A DNA stretch of 19,561 nucleotides from CAYUCJ01 sp049282265 (GTDB taxonomy: Bacteria > Desulfobacterota > DSM-4660 > Desulfatiglandales > Desulfatiglandaceae), in contig JBAPTR010000231.1 in assembly GCA_049282265.1 (NCBI GenBank), positions 1 through 19,561 of the forward strand, read 5' to 3'. The position numbers and the translations under genes are program-made. The notes beneath the pieces were generated by a model that saw only the letters and a program-made list of their open reading frames with translations, was not told where the DNA came from and searched no databases. Positions 1 to 8,000 of the stretch are shown piece by piece; the stretch's first letter is position 1, and the number at the start of each line of letters is the position of its first letter.

Positions 1-959
1 TCTATAGCTGTTATCACCGAATGCGTACTTAATTCTCCTCCACAGGATGCACACCATACATTGATGCCATTAGCCGGGGCCACCAACAGGAAAACATTTT
101 CGCTCCTTAAAGCTCTTTCAACTCGTCGGACCGTAGGATGAAAATTGCCGGTAAGAATAACAGGAGAATTTCTATTGGGCTCGCCTATGATTCGAAGCCC
201 GGGTTCAACGGGATTCGGAAACCAACGACCGATAAAATCCCATAGGGATTTCATAAATGAAAAATCGTCCTCCGGTTTTCTTGTCCGGGGCAATACGATT
301 CTATTGGGGCCTTCGTCATCCGCTTTCTTTGCCGAAAGGACAGCAAAACTATCCAAGAATGAACGATCATCACTTATGATATTTAATCCGGATTCCGTTA
401 TTTCTTTCGAAATTAAACTAACTGGTTTTGTCCCCGTCTGGGCAACGATATACGTTAAAACGGTTAAGGGAAACCGAACCAAAAAGTGGATTATCTTTTT
501 TAACGGTTTCCCGGGTCGAACTTCTGCGGCAATTACAAATGTGCCCTCCGGTTTTAACAGTGTTTTAATTTGATGTAATGCCAATGCTCTTTCTTCAGAA
601 TAGAGTTCACTGAAAACAAGGGTGGATATAATCAGATCAAAACTATTCCTTTCAAAAAGCGAATCGACTTCGACAACTCCGGCATGATGAAGCGTTATTC
701 TGTCTGTCAACCCGTTGTTGGCGATTCGTTTTTTTGCGACCTCTATCATCCCCTTTGATATATCAAGACCTGTCGCATTGGCGCCTGCTTTTGCTGCATC
801 TATAATAAGTGAACCAGTGCCGCAGCCGATATCAAGTATATCCATGCCGGGTTTTACGTAAGTTTGAACAATCTGCCTTCTGATTCTATCTGCATGTCCA
901 CCTGAAAGAATATGAATACCTATATCATAGCGCGCAGGGCGGTTTTCTAGAATTTTCAT
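1..959 (-). CDS. SAM methyltransferase fused to an HgcA/CdhD-like corrinoid-binding domain (3' end outside window)
   Basis: The reading frame is open for 319 codons from the ATG at 959 to the window edge, so the C-terminus is missing. Residues 1-215 form a class I SAM-dependent methyltransferase: motif I DIGCGTGSL at 43-51, the acidic end of strand 2 at GLDIS (64-68), and a FDLIIST strand at 107-113. After a linker (about 216-250) the chain enters a CdhD/HgcA-type domain: PGLRIIGEP (253-261), SPVILTGNF (265-273), then GINVWCASCGG (298-308). In HgcA the N(V/I)WCA(A/G)GK cap-helix cysteine is the lower ligand of cobalamin cobalt. Here NVWCA is kept (Cys303), but the following G-K is C-G. I recall separate families called corrinoid-protein-associated methyltransferase (CpaM) and HgcAB-like fusion protein; this looks like both in one chain. 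An in-frame ATG at 977 is possible. Neither start has a clear ribosome site; 959 matches where the family usually begins. Confidence 0.85.
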   Translation of the reverse strand, partial: MKILENRPARYDIGIHILSGGHADRIRRQIVQTYVKPGMDILDIGCGTGSLIIDAAKAGANATGLDISKGMIEVAKKRIANNGLTDRITLHHAGVVEVDSLFERNSFDLIISTLVFSELYSEERALALHQIKTLLKPEGTFVIAAEVRPGKPLKKIIHFLVRFPLTVLTYIVAQTGTKPVSLISKEITESGLNIISDDRSFLDSFAVLSAKKADDEGPNRIVLPRTRKPEDDFSFMKSLWDFIGRWFPNPVEPGLRIIGEPNRNSPVILTGNFHPTVRRVERALRSENVFLLVAPANGINVWCASCGGELSTHSVITAI

Positions 960-1051
960 AAAGATGTAAGAGAACATATGTTATTGTCTCGTTTGCATCA
1001 GACCATTGGTTTCAAATCCCGCCTAATGCCGAGTTAAGCGCATGGTTCTGC

Positions 1052-1477
1052 TCATTCATCTGGTTCCAAACGTTTGCCGAGACTTACGACATCATCAACT
1101 TTGAATCCAATTTTCTTATAGAATTCAATTGTGTTGGTGTTGGTGCTGCGCACTTGCAAGTTGATTTTCGGGCAACCTGCTGCCCGAAGCCGAATCTCAG
1201 CTTCATCCATCATGCGTCCCCCAAGCCCGTTGTGCTGATGGTTTGGATGAACGGCAAGATAGTTGATCCAACCCCGATGGCCGTCATACCCGGCCATGAC
1301 AGTGGCTATTACTTGATCAGCAAAGCACCCAACCAAGAACAATTCCGGCTGCACCGCGATTTTTCGCTGGATATCGCGCTTGGAATTGTTCCAAGGGACG
1401 ACCAAGCCGCAATCGGTCCATAGTTGGACCACTTGAATCTCATCATGTGATTCATATGTTCTGATTTCTATCGTCAT
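1052..1477 (-). CDS. ypeA: GNAT-family N-acetyltransferase, YpeA-like
   Basis: This is a 141-residue single-domain GNAT acetyltransferase, the normal length for E. coli YpeA. Matching segments are VPWNNSKRDIQRK near the N-terminus (YpeA has RPWNDPEMDIERK), GYDGHRGWINYLAVHP (63-78), the acetyl-CoA loop HNGLGG, the GCPKINLQV strand, and a C-terminus with VVSLGKRLEPDE. It should transfer an acetyl group from acetyl-CoA; the substrate is not known for this subfamily. The ATG at 1477 is preceded only by a weak ribosome site. It lies alone between the left-edge fusion gene and a methyltransferase stub, so no operon partner is evident. The gene sits between rearranged pieces and may have arrived by transfer. 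Confidence 0.85.
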   Translation of the reverse strand: MTIEIRTYESHDEIQVVQLWTDCGLVVPWNNSKRDIQRKIAVQPELFLVGCFADQVIATVMAGYDGHRGWINYLAVHPNHQHNGLGGRMMDEAEIRLRAAGCPKINLQVRSTNTNTIEFYKKIGFKVDDVVSLGKRLEPDE

Positions 1478-1496
1478 AATTCACGAGCAAAACGGC

Positions 1497-1538
1497 GCCC
1501 TTCAGCGGGCGCGGCTTTTTGCGCTCCGCTGCAAGGGC
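1497..1538. repeat. GC-rich stem-loop upstream of the acetyltransferase
   Basis: The arms GCCCTTCAGCGG (1497-1508) and CCGCTGCAAGGGC (1526-1538) pair over 12 bp with one bulged C. An inner CGC/GCG pairing continues the stem, and the loop holds GGCTTTTT. It fills the gap between the methyltransferase stub stop (1555) and the acetyltransferase ATG (1477). On the minus strand it is followed four bases later by TTTT, so it could be a weak terminator for upstream transcription. It could equally be a mobile-element scar. Confidence 0.55.
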
Positions 1539-1554
1539 ATGGTAGGGCATCCTT

Positions 1555-1758
1555 TCAAAGCTGTGCTTTCATCAAATGGCCGAAATTTCCAACCATAAGT
1601 TTATCTGCTCGATCATTGAAAAATCGTGCATTAATTTCTTCAGGTCCGATATCTTGAGCTTGTGTGAAGCCGATAGCCTTCAAATCCATTATCAGTGAGT
1701 TGGGATCAAAAAAACTTTGCCAAGGTTCTCCAACACTTTTTACCCTGCCGGACAGTTT
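1555..1758 (-). pseudogene. 3' stub of a TIGR00027 / leucine-carboxyl-methyltransferase-like SAM methyltransferase
   Basis: An open frame of 67 codons with no start codon at its head ends at a TGA at 1555-1557. It reads GEPWQSFFDP, then LKAIGFTQAQDIGPEEINAR, then FFNDRADKL and finally GHLMKAQL. This is the typical end of the class I methyltransferases in TIGR00027/PF04072 (GEPW.SFF, DLGPEEIN.RYF..R, HLM.A). The family is normally about 280-300 residues, so three quarters are missing. The frame closes at a TAG at 1759-1761, and the thiolase gene ends at 1769 just beyond. A rearrangement therefore joined the thiolase 3' end to this stub. Recognition is by motif memory, without a search. Confidence 0.75.
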
Positions 1759-1768
1759 CTATCATACT

Positions 1769-3007
1769 CTATATCTTTTCTATTATACTGGCGACGCCCA
1801 TGCCGCCACCACCGCACATGGCTATCAATCCATACCTCGCATCCCGCCTACGCATCTCGTGAGTCAGTGTAGTCATTATCCTCGCACCGGTAGCGCCAAG
1901 AGGATGGCCAAGTGAAACGCAGGAACCATTGACATTTATTCTGTCATAGTCTTTCTCACTAAGACCAAGCTCACGGAAATTGGCAAGTGCCTGTGCGGCA
2001 AATGCCTCATGTATCTCTATAAGATCCATATCTTTAAGTGACAATCCTGTTTTTTGAAATACTTTTTTTACAGCACTTGTTGCGGCCCTCCATGCGTAAC
2101 GAGGGTCGGAGCCGCTGAAAGCAAAACCTTTGAGATAGGCATTTGATTGCAACTGGTATTTTTCCGCCTCCTTTTCTGACATGATGACACAAGCTGAGGC
2201 GCCATCGTTTTCACCGCAGGAATTACCAGCGGTACATACACCGCCCATAACAGGTTTAAGCTTTGCAAGCGCATCAATAGTAGTATCAGCCCGAGGTCGC
2301 TCATCTTGACTGAATAAAAGTGGTTCCCCTTTTCGTTGCGGTACCGGCACCGAGACAATCTCGCCTTTAAATAAACCCGACTCGATAGCAGCGCATGCCC
2401 TTTGATTGCTTAACAATGCCCAGCTGTCGACTTCTTCACGTGTAATACCGTGTTCCGTAGCAGCTGCTTCAGCCCATGTCATCATGCTCGACACTATACC
2501 AAATCTTTCCTCCGGCTGAGACATAACTCTGCCACGTAAGGCTCTGTCATAAAGAGGCATTCCCCATGTAGTAAGACTTCCATGTCCTTTCGGCATGTCT
2601 CCGCTGCCACCCATACCCCACCTTATATCACCCTTAATATAGAACTCAGCAGTACTCATGCTCTCGACGCCGCCGGCCACAACAATAGCCGCATTGCCAC
2701 TTTCGATCGCCATTGAGGCCAAACAGATGGCATCGAGGCCACTCGGACATCTCCGGTCATTGGTGATGCCAACAATATCAACCGGCCAGCCGGCGGTAAG
2801 AAGACCCATACGGGCAATGTTCACGTATTCGCCGTTCTGATAGTTTTGACCCATGATGACTATATCCACTGATTCTGGTTTGAGATCAGCTCTCTCGATT
2901 GCCTCGTTTAGGACAATAGCAGCAAGATCATAGGCCGGAACCGTTCGTAAGGTTCCTCCAAAATTGCCAATTGGTGTCCTCACTGTACTAACAATTACAG
3001 ATTTCAT
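1769..3007 (-). CDS. Thiolase-family acetyl-CoA C-acyltransferase
   Basis: This is a complete thiolase of 412 residues. Thiolases either condense two acyl-CoAs or cleave 3-ketoacyl-CoA with CoA, in beta-oxidation or in acetoacetyl-CoA metabolism. The family machinery is present: acyl-accepting Cys87 in RRCPSGLDA, GGVESMS at 112-118, His333 in EIHEAFAAQ, His368 in SLGHPLGATGAR, and the C-terminal proton-shuttle Cys398 in MCGGGGMG. The nucleophile loop reads NDRRCPSGLDA rather than the common N.(L/F)C(G/S)SGLQA, so the substrate pocket edge may be unusual. The ATG at 3007 has a strong ribosome site (AAGGAAGG). There is no hydratase, dehydrogenase or CoA-transferase beside it, so whether it acts in degradation or synthesis cannot be decided. 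Downstream it abuts a methyltransferase stub. Confidence 0.92.
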   Translation of the reverse strand: MKSVIVSTVRTPIGNFGGTLRTVPAYDLAAIVLNEAIERADLKPESVDIVIMGQNYQNGEYVNIARMGLLTAGWPVDIVGITNDRRCPSGLDAICLASMAIESGNAAIVVAGGVESMSTAEFYIKGDIRWGMGGSGDMPKGHGSLTTWGMPLYDRALRGRVMSQPEERFGIVSSMMTWAEAAATEHGITREEVDSWALLSNQRACAAIESGLFKGEIVSVPVPQRKGEPLLFSQDERPRADTTIDALAKLKPVMGGVCTAGNSCGENDGASACVIMSEKEAEKYQLQSNAYLKGFAFSGSDPRYAWRAATSAVKKVFQKTGLSLKDMDLIEIHEAFAAQALANFRELGLSEKDYDRINVNGSCVSLGHPLGATGARIMTTLTHEMRRRDARYGLIAMCGGGGMGVASIIEKI

Positions 3008-3061
3008 TTTTCCTTCCTTTATGTTTTTATCTTACATCTCATTTTCAGGATAACGCCTGCT

Positions 3062-3127
3062 GAGGGGCTTTTGCTGAGCGGCAGCGTAGCAAGAGTCCCT
3101 CTCTGAGGGGTCGGGCGGCCCTACCCC
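3062..3127. repeat. Tandem strong stem-loops between the DUF3786 and thiolase genes
   Basis: Two hairpins lie side by side. The first pairs GAGGGGCTTTTGCT (3062-3075) with AGCAAGAGTCCCTC (3088-3101) over 14 positions with two G-T wobbles and a 12-base loop. The second pairs GGGGTCGGG (3107-3115) with CCCTACCCC (3119-3127) around a CGG loop, with one internal mismatch. No T-run follows on the minus strand, so a plain intrinsic terminator is unlikely. The surrounding stretch 3008-3264 has no convincing gene. A dispersed REP-like repeat or a structured leader ahead of the thiolase gene are both possible. Confidence 0.6.
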
Positions 3128-3264
3128 CTTATGCGCTCCTCTTAAACTGATGAACACCGTTCTTTTTCCCAAGATAGCTGAAAAGATGGGTTTTAGTTAT
3201 GGATTTTGGCGACCAAAACGGAAACACTGTCCATACGGCTAATACTCCCTCTGGTTTCATATTT

Positions 3265-4068
3265 TCACCCATGCGTTGCAGCCAATTTTTCAAACATATT
3301 GGCCAGCCCTGTAGCAAGAGTATAAATGTCCTCAATAGGCAGATTTTTATCAGCCGTTGTATCGAAAAAAAGATTCAAATCCGATTCCAGACCGTCTTCG
3401 GGATGATTGTAGCAGATGAGTATGGGCAAAAGCGGCAGCGGTTTCATGATCAGGGAGATATCGGCATCATAATGATTTTCAACGGGTTTACCGTTGAAAA
3501 GTTCAATGATATCTTCGAAAAAAGACGGACTTGAATCTGCCACCTTTTTTAAGAGTCTAACGCATTGATGCTCAAAAAACCGGGACCAATCCTTGGATGT
3601 TTCAAGTTCCCGGAACGGAACCCAGGTTTCAGTCAATGCCAGTCCTTTGCCTGACAGAATATAATTTAATACAGGCGGGGCAATCCAGCGATTGACATGA
3701 ATATCTGTGGAAATCTCACCATTTACGTCAACGCTGAAATCTTTTCCCAGGATTTTCAAGGTAATTCTGGCATTTGAAAACTTTCCGCCAAGCATACCTG
3801 CTCTGGACTCAAGGTTTGTCTGTTTGATATTTTCTTTTAATTGGTCCATTACTTTGAGATAATCCCGGATTGCCTTGGATTCATATTTATCATTTTTGCC
3901 ACCGTAAGTGTTAAGGGTGTTTTCATCAATAAACGGACAATCACTTAAAGAAACTTGGCCTTGAAACACTGCGGCTGCAAATGCAAGGCAGGTCGGTTTG
4001 TTGCATTTGCGGCAATTGGTTTTTTCCAATAATTTGAATACATCCATGGTGTTGTTGAATTTTGTCAT
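3265..4068 (-). CDS. 4Fe-4S-domain protein with C-terminal DUF3786 domain
   Basis: This is a 267-residue cytoplasmic protein. The N-terminus holds a four-cysteine cluster motif, C19-x2-C22-x4-C27-x16-C44 (TNCRKCNKPTCLAFA, then SDCPFI). It is the arrangement of the small Fe-S domain (PF04060) found at the head of the corrinoid iron-sulfur protein large subunit of the acetyl-CoA pathway. The remaining 200 or so residues match DUF3786, which typically follows such a domain in anaerobes and has no established reaction. Features such as the FNGKPVENHYDADI segment and the C-terminal NLFFDTTADKNLPIEDIY stretch fit that family as I know it. The ATG at 4068 lies two bases after the stop of a decayed upstream frame, which suggests a former operon. 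A role in corrinoid or metal-cofactor electron transfer is inference only. Confidence 0.8.
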   Translation of the reverse strand: MTKFNNTMDVFKLLEKTNCRKCNKPTCLAFAAAVFQGQVSLSDCPFIDENTLNTYGGKNDKYESKAIRDYLKVMDQLKENIKQTNLESRAGMLGGKFSNARITLKILGKDFSVDVNGEISTDIHVNRWIAPPVLNYILSGKGLALTETWVPFRELETSKDWSRFFEHQCVRLLKKVADSSPSFFEDIIELFNGKPVENHYDADISLIMKPLPLLPILICYNHPEDGLESDLNLFFDTTADKNLPIEDIYTLATGLANMFEKLAATHG

Positions 4069-4069
4069 A

Positions 4070-4273
4070 TCAGATGCGTTCCCTTTTTTTATTTAAGTTT
4101 ACAAGTTTTTGGTCAAGCAGGGCCGTGGTCATTGCAAGGGATTCCGGATCAAGGTAATACTCGGCCTGTTTTTGAAAAAAGATCTGGCAGGAAGCATTAT
4201 GCCGTCTTCGGACTCATTCATCCACGGGTAAACACGTGGTGCTCTGTCTTCGACCGCATAAAAAATATCAATT
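4070..4273 (-). pseudogene. Frameshifted relic of an unidentified gene between DUF2284 and DUF3786 genes
   Basis: Two protein-like frames join across a frameshift. The first starts at the end of the DUF2284 gene and reads LPEIDIFYAVEDRAPRVYP, then WMNESEDGIMLPAR, before running on to a TGA at 4129-4131. A second frame overlaps it and reads FFQKQAEYYLDPESLAMTTA, then LLDQKLVNLNKKRERI, ending with a TGA at 4070-4072. That stop is two bases from the DUF3786 start, as expected for a former operon member. The shift probably lies near 4165-4190. There is no start codon, so this is the C-terminal remainder of a longer gene. I do not recognise the family. Confidence 0.55.
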
Positions 4274-4882
4274 TCAGGCAAGCATGATGAGGCCCGCCAC
4301 CCAACTTAATGCATCTTTACTCGATAAGTTTTTATTTTCCGCCTTTTGGGCTGGCCATCCGGAAGACAGCATCAATTGAGTGACATCGATACCAAAACCT
4401 GACATAGATGGACGGGCAAACTCTATGTGGCGGCAGGGCTTATTTTCTGCTACAACACAACACTTTTCTTGATCCTCACAAAACAGTTCTTTACATGATC
4501 CGCCAGCAAACGCTTTTGATTTCCCAAAACCTATTTCGATAGCTTTTAGCTCTACTGCTGCTACAATCTGATGAAGCAGCTGCATTACACCCTTGCGTTC
4601 ATCGGAAAACATGACTGATGTTGGTAATTCTATTTTCACAGTAATGGAATATTTGCTCTGTTCCTGCCACTTTTTAAATTTGACTGGGCCTTCCACATAG
4701 GGTGGACAACTTGCTGCAAGACCATAATTCGGACATGTATATTCTCCATTACAAAGAGCTGCCAAATTATCTTTTACCTGAATCTCTTTGCTTGATATCA
4801 TGGCGGAAGCATTTGCTCCAAGTTTTTTTGCTTCCTTGGTTAACTGTTCAAGCTGTTGTTTTTGATACAATATATTTTCCAT
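4274..4882 (-). CDS. DUF2284 predicted metal-binding protein
   Basis: The 202-residue protein has the DUF2284 cysteine pattern. Cys44, Cys50 and Cys59 sit in LCNGEYTCPNYGLAASCPPY; Cys130, Cys135, Cys141, Cys142 and Cys150 follow in GGSCKELFC, EKCC and KPCRH. The block CRHIEFARPSMSGFGIDV near residues 150-167 is the family signature (CRH..ARPSM...GID). These proteins are annotated as predicted metal-binding, probably carrying an Fe-S centre, and occur mostly in anaerobes; no reaction is established. Length and the hydrophobic LSWVAGLIML tail fit a complete gene. It starts at the ATG at 4882. It is the first of three frames running toward the DUF3786 gene, the middle one decayed. Confidence 0.85.
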   Translation of the reverse strand: MENILYQKQQLEQLTKEAKKLGANASAMISSKEIQVKDNLAALCNGEYTCPNYGLAASCPPYVEGPVKFKKWQEQSKYSITVKIELPTSVMFSDERKGVMQLLHQIVAAVELKAIEIGFGKSKAFAGGSCKELFCEDQEKCCVVAENKPCRHIEFARPSMSGFGIDVTQLMLSSGWPAQKAENKNLSSKDALSWVAGLIMLA

Positions 4883-5002
4883 TTTCCATATTTACTGATA
4901 ACAGGCCAGGGGGTTGGATAATTTTTGAAATGAAGCGTGACGCTCTTTTATGAACATTACTAATTATTTAGAACTTGGCGCAATCTCGTTGCCTCACGGC
5001 AA

Positions 5003-8000
5003 TCAGGGAGTCCTTTCACGTCTCTTGAGCGCTCTCCCCAGGAAGGACTGGAAGCGATCCATATACACGTAGAAGACAGGGGTTACCACAAGGGTCAGAA
5101 ACTGGGAAAAAAGCAGACCGCCGACCACCGCCAGGCCCAGAGGCCTGCGCGATTCGGCGCCCGCGCCGAACCCCAGGGCGATGGGAAGCGTCCCCATCAG
5201 GGCGGCCATGGTCGTCATCATGATGGGCCGAAACCGGACGATGCATGCCTCGTAGATGGCGTCCATGGGTTCTTTGTTTCCTTTCCTCTGAGCGGCCAGG
5301 GCGAAGTCGACCATGATGATGCCGTTTTTCTTGACGAGTCCTACCAGCATGATGATGCCCACGAAGGCGTATATGCTGAGTTCCACATGGAAAAGAAACA
5401 ACGTAGCCAGGGCGCCGAAGCCTGCAAAAGGCAGGGCCGAGAGGATCGTGACGGGATGGATGAAACTCTCATACAGAATCCCCAGTACCATGTAAATGAC
5501 CATCACGGCCAGGAACAGGAGGAATCCGAGGCCGGTCACCGAGGACCGGAAGGCCTCCGCCGTTCCCTGGAAGCTGTTGCTGACGGTGGCCGGAAGCGTC
5601 TTTCGGGCCAGGGCCTCCACCTCGCTCACAGCCTCTCCCAGCGGATAATTCGGTTTGAGGTTGAAGGATAAGGTCACGGAAGGGGCCTGGCCCGTGTGGT
5701 TGATGGAAAGGGGACCCAAGCCCTGGGTGATGTTCGCCACGGTCTTGAGCGGCACCAGGCGGCCGTCCTGAGATCGGACGTATAGCAGGGACAGGGCTGA
5801 CGGGTTGAGCTGGAAGCGTGGCGCCACCTCCATGAGGACTTCGTAGGTGTTATTCCGGGTGTAAATGGTTGAAATCTGCCGGGAGCCATAGGCATTGTAA
5901 AGCGTATTTTCGATCTCCTGCGCGGTTACACCCATAGTGGCGGCCTTGTTTCTGTCGATGGAGACGTTCGCCTGGGGGTTCTTGATCTCGAGATCGCTCG
6001 TAATGTCCTGGAGTCCTTTCAGATCGTGCATGCCCTGTTCCAGGATCTGGGCGTATTTATAAAGCTCCGCGGTGTCCGAGCTTTGAAGGGTGAGCTGATA
6101 CTGGGCCTTGGTCATATGCCCCCCGATGTTGATGGGCGGCGGGTTCTGAAGAAAGACCATGATCCCCGGGATCTTGGCAAGCTTAATCCGGAGCTCCGCG
6201 ATGATCTGGTCGGCCGAGAGCTTCCTTTCGGAGCGGGGTTTGAGGTGCATGAAGACAACGCCGGTGTTACCGCTGGTGCGGCCTCTGGAGCCGGCGCTCG
6301 ACATGAACTGCTCCACGTTGGGGTCTTTCTGGACGACCGAGGCCACGGCCTCCTGGTGCTTGACCATGGCCTGGTAGGAAATACTCTCGGCGGCCTGTGT
6401 GAAGCCGAAGATCGCCCCCGTATCTTCGCTGGGGAGGAAACCCTTGGGAATAACAACGAAGAGATATCCGGTTGCAATAAGGATGAAGCCCGAAAAGACG
6501 ATGACCAGGCGGCGATGCCGCAGGCTCATTCTCAGTACCGCCCCGTAGATGCCGAGGATTTTCTGGAAGACGCGCTCGGAAAAGTTATACATGCCGCCGT
6601 GATGCACTTCTTTCGGCGGTCTCAGGAACCGGCTCGAAAGCATGGGCGTCAGGGTCAAGGACACAAAACCCGAGATCAGGATGGCGCTCGCAATGGTCAC
6701 GGCGAACTCGTGAAAAAGTCTGCCTATGATGCCGCCCATGAGAAGCACCGGGATGAATACGGCCGCCAGGGACAAGGTCATGGAAAGGATGGTGAAACCG
6801 ATCTCGCGAGACCCTTTCAAGGCCGCCTCGAAAGGGCCTTCCCCCAGTTCCATGTGCCGGACGATGTTCTCCAGCATGACGATGGCGTCGTCCACCACGA
6901 AGCCCACCGACAGGGTGAGCGCCATGAGAGAGAGATTGTCCAGGCTGTATCCGAGGTAGTACATGACGGCAAAGGTGCCGATGATGGACATGGGAAGCGC
7001 CAGACTGGGGATCACGGTGGCCGACAGGTTTCTCAGAAAGAGGAAGATGATGAGGATCACGAGAAACAGGGTGAGCAGCAAAGTATACTTGACGTCGCGG
7101 ACCGAGTCCCTGATGGACTGCGACCGGTCGTGAAGGACGTGAAGTGAAACGGATGCCGGGATCTGCTTCTGGAGCGTGTGGACCAGGTTGAGCACGTCCT
7201 TGGCCACCTGGACCGTGTTGGTGCCCGGCTGTCTCTGGATGGCCAGGATCACCGAACGCTCGTTGTGTCCGGCGTCGATGAACCAGGCCGCGGTCTTATC
7301 GTTCTCCACACTGTCCAGGACGCGCCCCAGGTCTTTCAGACGCACCGGGCTCCCGTTTCGATAGGCCACGACAAGGGGCCTGTAGGCGGCCGCATCCTCA
7401 AGCTGCCCTGTGGCCTGTACCGTGTAAGCCACATGCGGCCCGTAAAGGGTCCCGGTCGGCAGGTTCACGTTTCCCCGCTGCACCGCCTGAGCGACTTCGT
7501 CGAGCCCGATGCCTTTGTTTGCAAGACTGTTCGGGTTCAACTGGATGCGCACCGCATACTTCTGTGAGCCGTAGACCGAGACCTGAGCCACCCCGCTCAC
7601 CATGGAGATGCGCTGCGCCATCACCGTCTCGCCGTATTCATCCAGGCTGGAAAGGGGCAGCGTTGCGGAGGTCAGAGCAATATACAGGATAGCGTGGGCC
7701 GCAGGGTTGACCTTTCGAAAAGAAGGCGGGCTCGGCATATCACTCGGCAGCTGCCGCTGGGCCACCGAGATGGCGGCCTGGACGTCCTGGGCCGCAGCGT
7801 CCAGATTGCGGCTCAAGTTGAACTGGAGAACCACCTGGGTCGTACCGAGCCGGCTCGCGGAGTTCATGGAGTCCAGCCCGGCTATGGTGGAGAACTGCTT
7901 TTCAAGAGGGGTGGCCACGGCCGAGGCCATGGTCTCCGGACTGGCGCCGGGCAATGAAGCCGTAACCTCAATCGTGGGAAAGTCGACATTGGGCAGATCA

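Noticed and set aside
1021..1041. GCCTAATGCCGAGTTAAGC as an integron attC core pair
   Set aside because: GTTAAGC fits the simple site, but the partner GCCTAAT is imperfect, only 5 bases separate them, and no attC-length folded structure lies on either side.
3129..3335. Minus-strand frame of 68 codons overlapping the DUF3786 3' end
   Set aside because: It overlaps the coding end in another frame, lacks a good ribosome site and has no recognisable family. The part beyond 3264 alone is too short to judge.
6026..7147. Long plus-strand open frame of 373 codons inside the RND pump gene
   Set aside because: It is antisense to a certain, conserved pump gene, its composition is dominated by H, D, G and R as expected for an antisense shadow of GC-rich coding DNA, and no domain is recognisable.
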